Source: Chrysemys picta bellii
Lineage: Eukaryota > Chordata > Testudines > Emydidae
Assembly: GCF_011386835.1 (NCBI RefSeq)
Contig: NC_088795.1
Span: 117,817,434-117,881,433, forward strand
DNA length: 64,000 nt
Reading direction: 5' to 3'
Notes under the pieces: model-generated
Told to the model about the DNA's origin: nothing
Database searches by the model: none
Seen by the model: the letters and a program-made list of their open reading frames with translations, nothing else
Made by a program: the position numbers and the translations under genes
Shown: positions 44,463 through 53,830 of the stretch, one piece after another
Numbering within the stretch: the first letter of the stretch is position 1
How the letters are laid out: each line of letters opens with the position of its first letter

Positions 44463-44600
44463 TCCTGATTCTTCAAAGATTTGCACACACTAACAAACAC
44501 ACACACACCTCTTCACATACTGTCATACGCCCATAATTTCACTGGGACTACTCACAGTTAAGCATGTGTGTTTAATCAGTGAAGGACTGGGGCATTATCT
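44463..44600. repeat. Palindromic 'tcctgattcttcaaag' repeat with CA run
   Basis: gtcctgattcttcaaagatt through the 'tcactgggactactcac' centre to 'agttaagcatgtgtgt' and 'gtgaaggactgggg'. A short (CA)n lies in the left half. Confidence 0.55.
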
Positions 44601-44609
44601 GTTGAATAT

Positions 44610-45440
44610 AGATGTTTTGAGATTCAATATTTATATAGTTTTTTAAAAATATAATGCATTATGGAAGTGTGCTTTTTATTATTTCATCTATGGGATGCCT
44701 TTACCTCATTCAAGGAGATTACAACTGTTGAGCTATTTAGATTTGCGGCCGGGTGAGCTGGATGTGCAAAAAAAATCCTTACATTATTGGATACACAGAT
44801 TATCTCTTATAAATCCAACCTGGTGAGTTTACACATGAGATTCTGAGTCACAAGATCTTGAATTTTGGCATACATTTTATCCTCATAATTTATAGCTATT
44901 GGCCTCCCATCCAACTAGTGGAATCTCTACTGGGATTTTCAGTAATAAATGCTTCTGAAAACAATTCTGCGGGTTTTTAATGACAAGATTTCATTATAAA
45001 GATTTGACAATGTATGGGTTAAAATCTCTCTCTACTTTGAGAAGAATTCTGCTGGGAAACCATCTCATCCTGGGGCTTTTAAAAAAGCTTTATTCATTTC
45101 TGTTATTGCTTTATTAGGGATGGGAGCATACACGTTACTGCTACTGGTTAGGTTTAAGGCTACTTTAGGGAATTTTTAAAAAAATGCTTTGAACATTTCA
45201 GAGCATGCTTTAGCCTCAGGAATGTTTAGCTGTAACATTTTCAAAATTTTGTTGATGGCTTTGTCCTTTATTAAAAAACCTATCATCAGATGGTTTAAGT
45301 GAAGCAATTGTATTTCTTGTTTTATTCTTCCTATAATTAGGTAAGTGACTATCAGTTTTGCTTTTTTCAAAGCAGCAGCTTGCATTTAATATGAAGGGAA
45401 AGACAGACAGTATTGCTTGTAAGTTCAATTATATTTATAT
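44610..45440 (-). pseudogene. Old L1-like LINE ORF2 reverse transcriptase remnant
   Basis: On the minus strand, with frameshifts, successive pieces resemble L1 ORF2: AITEMNKAFLKAPG at about 45060-45110 followed by DGFPAEFF, then LSNLYNEILSLK near 45000, GRPIAINYEDKMYAKI near 44880-44910, and ISLNEVKASHR near 44690-44710, matching the L1 'APGPDGFPAEFYK', 'YRPIaLlN.DyKi.AKI' and 'SLDaEKAFDR' blocks in order and spacing. The 69-residue frame at 45176-45385 belongs to the region before the palm. There are many stops. It is a long-dead insertion; no 3' end was recognised. Confidence 0.6.
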
Positions 45441-46610
45441 TCTAGTGCAAATCTATTTCTTAAGTTATTAGTCTTTATAAATTGACTTTCCAGAACTTCC
45501 AATTTCACTTTCCATTGTCAGTTCTCTACTGTTGCATTTTTCATGTTGTTTGGCTCCATTCACATAGCCCTTCTAGGTATTCAGATGTTAGGATAGGACT
45601 TCCCATCTATCTTATTGTCCTGACAGAGTGGTAGGAGTATGAGGGAAAAAAGGTTAATTTCCTTTCTATAATATTCAGCACTCTCCCAGGTTCCAGTAAA
45701 TTAAGATAATTTATTATCAGTTCAATAACAGGCTTTCAACAATTTAACTTTGTATAAATCTAAATAAATAAAAGGGTAATTTAATTTCAACACCCAACTC
45801 AAGCCTCACACAAAACATAATATACACATTAATCAGTTCGTTATACTAAATCCCTTTTATAACTAGCCACCACGCTAGTATCATGTGCTCACTCCATGGA
45901 TGCTACATATAAGAGCAGGATTAGGGCTGTAATCTATCGAGGAAGGATGTAAATTGAATGTATCAAACCCAATCGTTACTTGAGAATGCCTTTTTCTACC
46001 ATGGTACAACCTTGTTCACTTTTGACTCAGTGAGGATAATAAAGAACAGGCTGAGAATTGTTATTGGATTATCAGGATGTGATGCTAATTAATCCACACA
46101 ATCAAGAACTGTGTTAGTAGCTGAAAAACGTTAATGGTTCTTTACTGTACAATAAAGTCCCTAATTTATAAAGAGAAGTGACTTTTCCACTTAGGTTCAA
46201 AATAAATGCAATTCTGCCATTTTATGATCAATTATAGAAACAAATACAATTAGTGTTTACTTTCCCAAAGGAAATGGACATCTTGTTTATACAAAAATAT
46301 ACAGCACTAATATACAAACAGCTTCAGGATATGTGATCATAATATTGCCAAACTTGGGCGTTCAAAAATGATGAGTTATGCTCTAAAAATCATGATTGTC
46401 TTAAACATCATGAGATTTTTAAAATAATAAATTTGGGGTTCTTTTTATTTGCCTTCTGGTGTCAGTGCCTTTATGGTTCATGTTTTCAAGCCCCCTTCCC
46501 CCTCAGTTATGAGGGTTAAAAACTTATTTTTTAAATAATGAGCAGATTCTTATGGTTTCACATGAATTCAGGAGCTAGAGCTTTCAGAAAACATCTACAA
46601 TTATGAGAGT
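45441..46610. other. No recognised feature
   Basis: AT-rich; nothing nameable. Confidence 0.4.
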
Positions 46611-46614
46611 TGGT

Positions 46615-47420
46615 GTGGCAGGGTGGACTAGGTCCAGAGGCCCCCTGGCTCGAGGCCTCGCAGCCCTGTGTCACCCTGCTCCTGAATAGTGCAGCGAGAA
46701 GTCCTCCAGGCAGCCTAGAGTGGAAGCGGAGGAGCGGCCAATCAGAGGGGCTGCTGGAACAACCAATAAGGGGCCAGAAGGGCCAGATAAAAGGCAAGCA
46801 GCAGAGCAGAGCCTTCAGTTGCTGTGTGGAACTCGAAGAGGGATGATCGGGTACCTGGCTGGCTAGATTAACCGGGGACAGCTCACTGCAGAGGGCTCAC
46901 TAGACAGAATGGAGCCCAGGGAAGCCTGCCAAAGACTAGGTGCCTGGCTAACTGAATACAACAGCAACAGGACCATGAAAAGGTCAGTGTGGGCAGGCTG
47001 AGCCTGGGGGACTGAGCACAGAACCTGGCCAGACCAAATGAGGGTACCGAGATGGGCCTGCTGGTCTGGTTGCAGACTGAGACCAGGGAGGGCTGCTGAA
47101 AGGACACTAGCCGAGGGTTCTGAGCTGGGCCCCAGGCTGGGCGGTCGAAGAAGGCAGTGCCTCTGAGAGGAAGCCTAAGGGCTACGGCCCCATAACAGGG
47201 CTGCGATAAGAACTTGGGACTGTATACCCCAGAAGGGGGGGACAGTTTGTGAGGCTCGGCTGGAGGGCTGAGCTGCTGAAGGCCCGCTGAAAGATCAGCT
47301 GGGGGGGCCAGGGTGCTTGCTAGAGTCGGGTGCCATCCTGATGTAAGACCAAAAAACAAAAGCAGGCTCACACCCAACTAACCACAGGGAGCCATCACAA
47401 GAGTTGAGTGCCGCCCCGTG
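46615..47420 (+). repeat. LTR-like segment with promoter-like boxes
   Basis: It begins tgtggcagggtgg. Two CCAAT boxes (46738, 46763), a TATA-like agataaaagg (46785) and a long GC-rich leader with 'ccggggacagctcactgcag' follow. This looks like the 5' LTR and leader of an LTR retrotransposon, but no polyprotein frame follows and I found no second LTR. The 164-residue minus-strand frame in it is compositional. Confidence 0.4.
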
Positions 47421-48105
47421 AAAAAGAATTGTGATTGCAAGTACATTGGCCAGAGAAAGGGGGCGCTCATGAGAGGTCGACGCCGTTATAGTTGGTAACA
47501 CTGTGATCACTAATGCCTTAGGAAAATAATATAATTCCCATTTTCCCCCTTTGTCTGTGAGCAGATACAATATTGTTGCTCCACTAGTACAAAGATTGGG
47601 TCAGAATCCGCGAACCTTTATGCCTGAGCCAAACTCAGTCAAGTTTGGGGAAGCTGGTGAAACACTGAAACCAATGTAACTACTCTGGTGAGCAAAATTA
47701 AGCACATGCCTAAGTGTTTGGAGGATCTAGTTCACTAGCTGTAATTTTAGGAAGCAGTTTGCAAAAATAAAACCCAATTTATAGTGGTTATTAACAAACT
47801 ATTTATTAATAACAAATTATTTATTAATAATTACCACAGTTATCTGGTATACAGTTTTTCCTTATCCTTATCTCTATTTAGTACTGTATCCTGCAATAAT
47901 TAATCAGGGGTTGATTTCATATAAGTTACCATCACATATAAACAATAATAAAAATATAGCAAACAGTCAAATCAGTATTCAACAGCTGAGTACTGTGCTC
48001 CTGTCTGCTGTTGCTCATCTCACACGAGGCTGGTTGATGTAGAGCTTAACAAAGCTATGCACGGTTACTGGGATATTATGTGCAACTCTGTTGCCATGGC
48101 AGCCA
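47421..48105. other. Mostly unannotated; worn palindromic repeat half at about 47640-47735
   Basis: aaaattaagcacatgcctaa and gtgtttggaggatctag near 47690-47730 are the right half of the palindromic 'gcatgtgc...ggatc' family. The rest is AT-rich. Confidence 0.4.
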
Positions 48106-48107
48106 AT

Positions 48108-48625
48108 ACTTAGTAACATAGCTCCGCCCCATATTCGCCACGAGGGGGTCTCCATCATGCTCCTGGCCAAGATCCGTGAGAAATGTGACTTGCCTCTGTA
48201 CTCAGACCTCTTCAACCACCTGCTAACTTCACCTGTCTTCTAGATACTCTTTATGGTCACTTATACCACCACAGGACATGATGGTGGAATCTGCTTAGCG
48301 TAATGAGTGGTCAGTGGTGATAGTCATTAATCATTTTCTCATCACTGCCCCAACCATCTGACCTGCCAAAGCATGTGTGGGCTTCCCTGAACCAGTTTCA
48401 AACAGGGCAATTGTGTGGCCAATCTCTTCAAATGGGGTTTCTCTAATGGCCCACAATGTAGATGCGGACAACTTCAGACTATGTTGCATATCCTTGACAA
48501 GTGCCCGCTGACGGCTAGCTACCAGCTCTTCACCTGGCTGAAGACGATGCTATCAAATGGCTAGGCACACTGCGCATACGCTGAGAGTACAAAACTCATA
48601 CAATGAATTATTTGAGCACTACATC
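48108..48625 (+). pseudogene. Non-LTR retrotransposon ORF C-terminal zinc-knuckle fragment
   Basis: In shifting plus-strand frames: LPKHVWASLNQFQTGQ near 48365-48412, ANLFKWGFSNGPQCRCGQLQ then TMLHILDKCPLTAS near 48419-48515, and LHLAEDDAIKWLGTLRIR near 48530-48590. The pattern N-R-F-R-T-G, then C-x-C...H-x4-C, then P-L-T, then a short helix ending in WL is a LINE ORF C-terminal tail well known from many animals. Upstream (48115-48220) HIRHEGVSIMLLAKIREKCD and LPLYSDLFN continue the same protein. Two frameshifts break it. It is a different tail from the one at 42.4 kb. Confidence 0.65.
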
Positions 48626-48914
48626 CTGCCCTCAGTTATGTAATGTATATCACAGAGTATGACACAAATTCACTTACTGCTCCTGTGTGCACTAAAACAA
48701 TAGTTAATAGATATAGATTGTGCACTGCTGGGTGACGAGTGCAAAATCCAGTTGTAAGAATAAAAACTATTTACAATGCAAAAATCAAACTATTGCAACT
48801 TATACAAAAATTGTTTTTTAACAATGACTCAGATGATTTTCTCCTTTTTCATGATCCTTATTTGGAAATAAACTTCCTCTCACTAATTGATGCACTGAAT
48901 GGCTATCTCCCTCA
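48626..48914 (-). other. Presumed 3' UTR of the minus-strand host gene
   Basis: This lies directly downstream of the stop codon at 48915-48917. I see no AATAAA on the minus strand within about 300 bases, so the transcript end is not placed. Confidence 0.35.
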
Positions 48915-49185
48915 TTAGCCCATGTTTGCCAGTGCAGCCTTCTTGGAATTTAGGAAGTTCTTTTTCTTTTTTCTTGGAGAACTATGCAAAGCAAGTATGG
49001 GATCCCTTTGATCACGGAACAGAAATATCTTCTCCCCTGTGTCTAATAGCTCAATGGCTTCTGCAGCAGCAGTGTTCAATGAATCAGGCTGGCCAGAAGG
49101 TTCCACAGGAGGGTGTCTAGACAAACATCCGAGAGGAGAGAACGATGTTCTTTCCATGAGTGCAAGTTGCTTCTTCTTTAGCAGG
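48915..49185 (-). CDS. Terminal coding exon of an unidentified host gene
   Basis: On the minus strand an intron ending ttccttttcttaatatag is followed by 271 bases open to TAA at 48917-48915. The first base completes a codon from exon 49709-49810 (AG+C, Ser). The exon encodes LLKKKQLALMERTSFSPLGC, then LSRHPPVEPSGQPDSLN, AAAEAIELLDTGEKIFLF and a lysine-rich SPRKKKKNF segment near the end, ending ANMG. The basic cluster could be a nuclear localisation signal. It is not a known transposon protein. I do not recognise the gene. Codon phase, splice signals and lack of repeat character argue for a real exon; homology has not been tested. Confidence 0.75.
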
Positions 49186-49708
49186 CTATATTAAGAAAAG
49201 GAAATAGAATTTAAAAATGATTTATAAAAATAATAGTTCCAGCACAAAATGATTCGCTTGACTGTACAGTCAAATCCTGGAAAAAATATTCATTGTACTT
49301 TGGGAGACTAATGTAAGCCATATTTAGAAATTGACATACTGTATGCATCATTTTCACCACCCCAACCCAATTTCCACTTTACTGTATGAAATATAGCATC
49401 CAATGAGTAAGCAGCCTTATAACAAATGTTACATACAAGGAGGCAAGTGGGCAAAACATGTGGAGCATCAATATTTCCCTTGCAAGACTTTAATATTATT
49501 GCACAGTAAGTGTACAGGATGCTTTATGAAACATGAGTTTCATATTCACATGCATTCTGAGAACCAGGACAACAGTGGTAGAAGATATACATTTGTGAAT
49601 ATGTTCATGAATTCTAAAACACTTCTCACAAAAAGGACAACTCTTGGGGGATATAAGGTACAAGGAGTTGTATTTCCCCCCCATAGCAAGTACTAACTTT
49701 TTCTTTAC

Positions 49709-49810
49709 CTTTCTTTACTCCTGTTTGCAGAATGCATCTTCTCCAAGCCTTTGCTTATCAGATCCTGCCTTACTTTGCTCTCTAACACTTGCCATGACCC
49801 TTGGTGCTTC
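49709..49810 (-). CDS. Internal exon of the unidentified host gene
   Basis: 102 bases lie between an acceptor (cccctcttactccttcag) and a donor AAAG|gtaaag. The phase enters with one base, completing AG+G (Arg) from exon 57433-57629, and leaves two bases that complete Ser with the terminal exon. The product reads KHQGSWQVLESKVRQDLISK, then GLEKMHSANRSKE, a charged and probably helical stretch. The frame is the only open one that fits both neighbours. The gene is not recognised. Confidence 0.75.
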
Positions 49811-50455
49811 CTGAAGGAGTAAGAGGGGAGGGGAAACAAAAGAAAATGCTGAATTTTACACCCCCACCTTCAAAACAAAACACCAAAACCAAACAAAAAT
49901 CACCACCACCATGTGGTTTTAGGTATTAAAATGAATGTTAATAATAACGTAAATACATTCAGCAGGAATGTTCAGTTATTTTTGCTATAATTTCCTGCCC
50001 AACAATATTTATTATGAGAGAGATCCTGGCTCACCCTGTGCTCCCCAGCAAGGGAGTGAGGTAGTGTACGTTGCCTCCTTCATCCTCTGTGACTCCCATA
50101 TTCTAGGTTGCATTAGCCTTTGTGGATCTGTCACCCCCCTTCCTGTGCAGGTGGACAAGGAGTGGGAGGGCAGGGCCAAGGACTGGGCAAAGCCTGGATT
50201 CCATTCTCACAACATACCCGCCAGCACAACTGAGCCAGTGCAGAGAGGAAAGTAATCTCAACCAGGAAGGCCGGGGGAAGATTACATGCCCCAGGGAGTG
50301 AGAGGGAAACCAGGAACCAAACTGTGCCTCGGGGCTGTGAATTATGAGGTTAAGCATGTGCATAAATGTTTGCAAGACAGGGGCCTTGGAATGCAGCTAG
50401 TTCTCCATGAGGTATTGTCACTTTACTAGATTTAAAAGAAAAAACAAAACAAAAC
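49811..50455 (-). other. Intron sequence of the host gene, before the DIRS insertion
   Basis: Contains a worn palindromic repeat half near 50335-50390 (ggttaagcatgtgcataaat). Otherwise no feature is seen. Confidence 0.4.
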
Positions 50456-50521
50456 AGTTACCTACCTTTTTGTAACTGTTGTTCTTCAAGATGTGTTCCT
50501 TCTGTCCATTCCATTCTAGGT

Positions 50522-50541
50522 GTGTGTGTGTGTGTGTGTGT
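50522..50541. repeat. (TG)n microsatellite
   Basis: About ten TG units, resuming after the MITE at 50665-50673, so the MITE landed inside the run. Confidence 0.85.
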
Positions 50542-50664
50542 TAGGGTGACCAGATGTCCTGATTTTATAGGGAAAGTCCCGATATTTGGGGCTTTTTCTT
50601 ATATAGGCATCTATTACCCCCCACTCCCATCCTGATTTTTCACACTTGCTATCTGGTCATCCTA
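50542..50664. mobile_element. TA-flanked MITE, 'gggtgaccaga' ends
   Basis: A 123-bp element runs from TAGGGTGACCAGATGTCC to GCTATCTGGTCATCCTA: terminal inverted repeats with TA on each side. A common turtle repeat, inserted in the microsatellite of the DIRS left repeat. Confidence 0.8.
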
Positions 50665-50832
50665 GTGTGTGTGTCCATGTGCACAGTCATTGGAGATTTT
50701 TGCCTTAGCTGTATCTGTAGGGTCGGCTGTGGCGCTCCTTGAGTGCTGTGCTCATCTGCTGGTATATTAGGCGCCACTGACCCTACTCCCTCTCAGTTCC
50801 TTCTTGCTGGCAACTCCAACAGTGGGGTAGGG

Positions 50833-50940
50833 TAATGGAATGGATATGAACAACACATCTCGAAGAACAAGAGTTACGAAAAGGTAGGTAACCGTTTTTT
50901 CTTCGAGTGCTTGCTCATGTTGATTCCATTGTAGGTAACT
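50833..50940. repeat. Internal complementary region of DIRS element 2
   Basis: It joins the complement of the left end (acatctcgaagaacaagag) to the complement of the right end (tgcttgctcatgttgattcc), as expected of a DIRS circle-junction region. Confidence 0.75.
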
Positions 50941-50973
50941 CACAAGCGGTATCCTCGGAGATGGGCTCATAGT

Positions 50974-51896
50974 TCATGGTCTTGCAGCTTGCAGCACTGC
51001 TCTACCGAAGCCAGCATTGTCCCAGGCCTGCTGGGTAAGTGCATAATGGAACGTGAACATGTGGACGGACGACCACGTGGCCACCCTACAGATGTCCTGG
51101 ATAGGCACCTGGGCTAGGAAAGCTGCCGAAGAGGCTTGCGCCCTTGTTGAATGGGCGGTTACAACTGCCAGAGGGGGCACCTTTGCCTGATTGTAGCAGC
51201 AGCGAATGCAGGCAGTGATCCAAGAAGAAATTATTTGAGCAGACACTGGACGAACTTTCATCCTGTCAGCCACCGTGAGTAACAATTGCATTGACTTGTG
51301 GAATGCCTTGATCCTTTCAATGTAGAAGGCTAGCACCCTCCTGATGTCTAGGGAATGCAATCTACACTCCTCCTCCAACCTATGTGGCTTTGGAAAAAAG
51401 ACAGGTAAGTAACTGTCCTGACCCATATGAAACTGAGAGACCACTTTGGGCAGGAAAGCTGGGTGTGGACCTTGTCTTTGTAAAAGACCATATAGAGCAG
51501 TTCTGAGGTAAGCACCCTAAATCTCAGAGACCCTGTGGGTCGATGTTATTGCAACCAAGAAAGGAGGAGAGAGCAGGGGGTTCCATGAGTCAAAGGGGGG
51601 GGGGGTCCCATGAGCTGTGATAGCACAAGATTCAGGTCCAACAGAGGGACGGAGTCCCTGACGTGTGAGTAGAGGTGCTCAAGGCCCTTGAGAAAACTCA
51701 GTCATGTCCTGGGTGAAAACTGACCTACCCTCGAGGGGTGGATGGAAGGCCGAGATAGTGGACAAGTGGACTTTAATAGATGAAAGGGACAGGCCTTGGA
51801 GCTTGTGATGCAGAAGGTAGTCCAGGATTAACTACAGCGAGGCCCACTTGGGCTGAATGCCTTTATTCGAAGTCCAACAAGCGAACCACTTCCATT
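50974..51896 (-). pseudogene. DIRS tyrosine recombinase, main part (element 2)
   Basis: This would be the integrase of the DIRS element. A 156-residue minus-strand frame (50974-51444) holds the catalytic C-terminal half: HSTRAQASSAAF with the H-x-x-R motif, ATWSSVHMF, and FTFHYAL with the expected tyrosine intact. The upstream part up to 51896 reads [13 protein letters not shown], then [20 protein letters not shown] and ISAFHPPLEG, in changing frames with a stop near 51832. The missing N-terminal end lies beyond the CR1 at 53315-53345 (LLGSRKPSTRATYLAK). The C-terminal half is the best preserved DIRS coding sequence in the window, but the gene is split and cannot act as it stands. Confidence 0.8.
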
Positions 51897-53225
51897 GTAG
51901 CTAATGTAGTGCCCATCTTTAAAAAAGGGAAGAAGGAGGATCCGGGGAACTACAGGCCAGTCAGCCTCACCTCAGTCCCTGGAAAAATCATGGAGCAGGT
52001 CCTCAAGGAATCAATTATGAAACATTTAGAGGAGAGGAAAGTGATCAGGAACAGTCAGCATGGATTCACGAAGGGGAAGTCGTGCCTGACTAACCTAATT
52101 GCCTTCTATGATGAGATAACTGGCTCTGTGGATGAGGGGAAAGCAGTGGATGTGTTATTCCTTGACTTTAGCAAAGCTTTTGATACGGTCTCCCACAGTA
52201 TTCTTGCTGCCAAGTTAAAGAAGTATGGGCTGGATGAATGGACTGTAAGGTGGATAGAAAGCTGGCTAGATCGTCGGGCTCAACGGGTAGTGATCAATGG
52301 CTCCATGTCTAGTTGGCAGCCGGTTTCAAGCGGAGTGCCCCAAGGGTCGGTCCTGGGGCCGGTTTTGTTTAATATCTTTATTAATGATCTGGAGGATGGT
52401 GTGGACTGCACTCTCAGCAAGTTTGCAGATGACACTAAACTAGGAGGCGTGGTAGATACACTAGAGGGTAGGGATCGGATACAGAGGGACCTAGACAAAT
52501 TAGAGGATTGGGCCGAAAAAAACCTGATGAGGTTCAACAAGGACAAGTGCAGAGTCCTGCACTTAGGACGGAAGAATTCCATGCACTGCTACAGACTAGG
52601 GACCGAATGGCTAGGTAGCAGTTCTGCAGAAAAGGACCTAGGGGTCACAGTGGACGAGAAGCTGGATATGAGTCAACAGTGTGCTCTTGTTGCCAAGAAG
52701 GCTAATGGCATTTTGGGCTGTATAAGTAGGGGCATTGCCAGCAGATCGCGGAATGTGATCGTTCCCCTTTATTCGACATTGGTGAGGCCTCATCTGGAAT
52801 ACTGTGTCCAGTTTTGGTCCCCACACTACAAGAAGGATGTGGAAAAATTGGAAAGAGTCCAGCGGAGGGCAACAAAAATGATTAGGGGTCTGGAGCACAT
52901 GACTTATGAGGAGAGGCTGAGGGAACTGGGATTGTTTAGTCTCCAGAAAAGAAGAATGAGAGGGGATTTGATAGTAGCCTTCAACTACCTGAAGGGGGGT
53001 TCCAAAGAGGATGGAGCTCGGCTGTTCTCAGTGGTGGCAGACGACAGAACAAGGAGCAATGGTCTCAAGTTGCAGTGGGGGAGGTCCAGGTTGGATATCA
53101 GGAAAAACTATTTCACTAGGAGGGTGGTGAAACACTGGAATGCGTTACCTAGGGAGGTGGTGGAGTCTCCTTCCTTGGAGGTTTTTAAGGCCCGGCTTGA
53201 CAAAGCCCTGGCTGGGATGATTTAG
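51897..53225 (+). CDS. CR1 reverse transcriptase, open but N-terminally truncated
   Basis: This frame encodes about 442 residues of CR1 LINE ORF2 (the open frame begins at 51780, but the first 39 codons are antisense DIRS sequence). Domains in order: the [20 protein letters not shown] block, [14 protein letters not shown] (palm motif A), [19 protein letters not shown] (motif B), FADD at 52422-52433 (motif C; Y-to-F is normal in CR1), and the [14 protein letters not shown] and thumb region to the C-terminal KALAGMI. The frame has no stop or frameshift across 1.3 kb, so the insertion is fairly young. The endonuclease domain and promoter are missing, so it cannot mobilise itself. Confidence 0.9.
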   Translation, partial: VANVVPIFKKGKKEDPGNYRPVSLTSVPGKIMEQVLKESIMKHLEERKVIRNSQHGFTKGKSCLTNLIAFYDEITGSVDEGKAVDVLFLDFSKAFDTVSHSILAAKLKKYGLDEWTVRWIESWLDRRAQRVVINGSMSSWQPVSSGVPQGSVLGPVLFNIFINDLEDGVDCTLSKFADDTKLGGVVDTLEGRDRIQRDLDKLEDWAEKNLMRFNKDKCRVLHLGRKNSMHCYRLGTEWLGSSSAEKDLGVTVDEKLDMSQQCALVAKKANGILGCISRGIASRSRNVIVPLYSTLVRPHLEYCVQFWSPHYKKDVEKLERVQRRATKMIRGLEHMTYEERLRELGLFSLQKRRMRGDLIVAFNYLKGGSKEDGARLFSVVADDRTRSNGLKLQWGRSRLDIRKNYFTRRVVKHWNALPREVVESPSLEVFKARLDKALAGMI

Positions 53226-53313
53226 CTGGGAATTGGTCCTGCTTTGAGCAGGGGGTTGGACTAGATGACCTCTTGAGGTCCCTTCCAACTCTGATATTTT
53301 ATGATTCTATGAT
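51897..53313 (+). mobile_element. 5'-truncated CR1 LINE nested in the DIRS recombinase gene
   Basis: It starts inside the RT gene at [11 protein letters not shown] and ends with a CR1 3' tail (ttggactagatgacctcttg, then atgattctatga). Removing it rejoins DIRS sequence exactly: ...gaaccacttccatt + tggccaggtagg... restores YLAK-WKWF on the minus strand. There is no clear target duplication, usual for CR1. It is inserted against the direction of both the DIRS genes and the host gene. Confidence 0.9.
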
Positions 53314-53314
53314 T

Positions 53315-53830
53315 TGGCCAGGTAGGTCGCTCTGGTGGAGGGCTTTCTACTGCCCAACAGGACCTGTTGGACACCAGCCGAGCCCTCCTGCTCCTCTGCA
53401 TTTAACCATGCAGCAGCCAAGCCATCAGCTGCAGCACTGCCAGGTTTGGATGCAGAAGACCGTGTGGTTTTGGGACAGCAGAATCTGGCGCCTGGTGTGG
53501 CGTCTGCAGTGCCAGCTGGCCTGCTTGATCTTTAGCCACCGGGGCCACAGCATTTGTGTCCTGGGAAAATGGAAATACACATCCTTCAAGTCGAGGGCAG
53601 CATACCAGTCTCCTGGATCCACGGAGGGGATGATGGAGGCCAGGGAGACCATGCAAATCTTCAACTTCTTGAGAGACTTGTTGAGGCAACGCAGGTCCAG
53701 AATGGGTCTGAGGCCCCCTTTTTGCTTTCAGGATTAGGAAATAGTGGGAGTAGAACCCTTTCCCTTTCATGTCTCGAGGGACCTCCTCCATCACCCCCAG
53801 GCACAGGAGGTTCTCGACCTCCTGAATGAG
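53315..53830 (-). pseudogene. Chimeric DIRS segment: RT start joined to gag-like repeat and recombinase start
   Basis: On the minus strand: FYSHYFLILKAKRG (RT fingers, near 53740), then KICMVSLASIIPSVDPGDWY and ALDLKDVYFHF (motif A, to about 53570). After this, where the rest of RT should follow, comes a gag-like piece (VAKDQAGQLALQTPHQAPD, 53481-53547), then HPNLAVLQLMAWLLHG and LLGSRKPSTRATYLAK (start of the recombinase). The rest of RT and RNase H is gone. The gag-like piece is a near copy of 54638-54706. Stops and frameshifts are present. Confidence 0.7.

Noticed and set aside
46883..47377. 164-residue minus-strand frame
   Set aside because: It lies antisense in an LTR-like GC-rich segment and has no recognisable domain.
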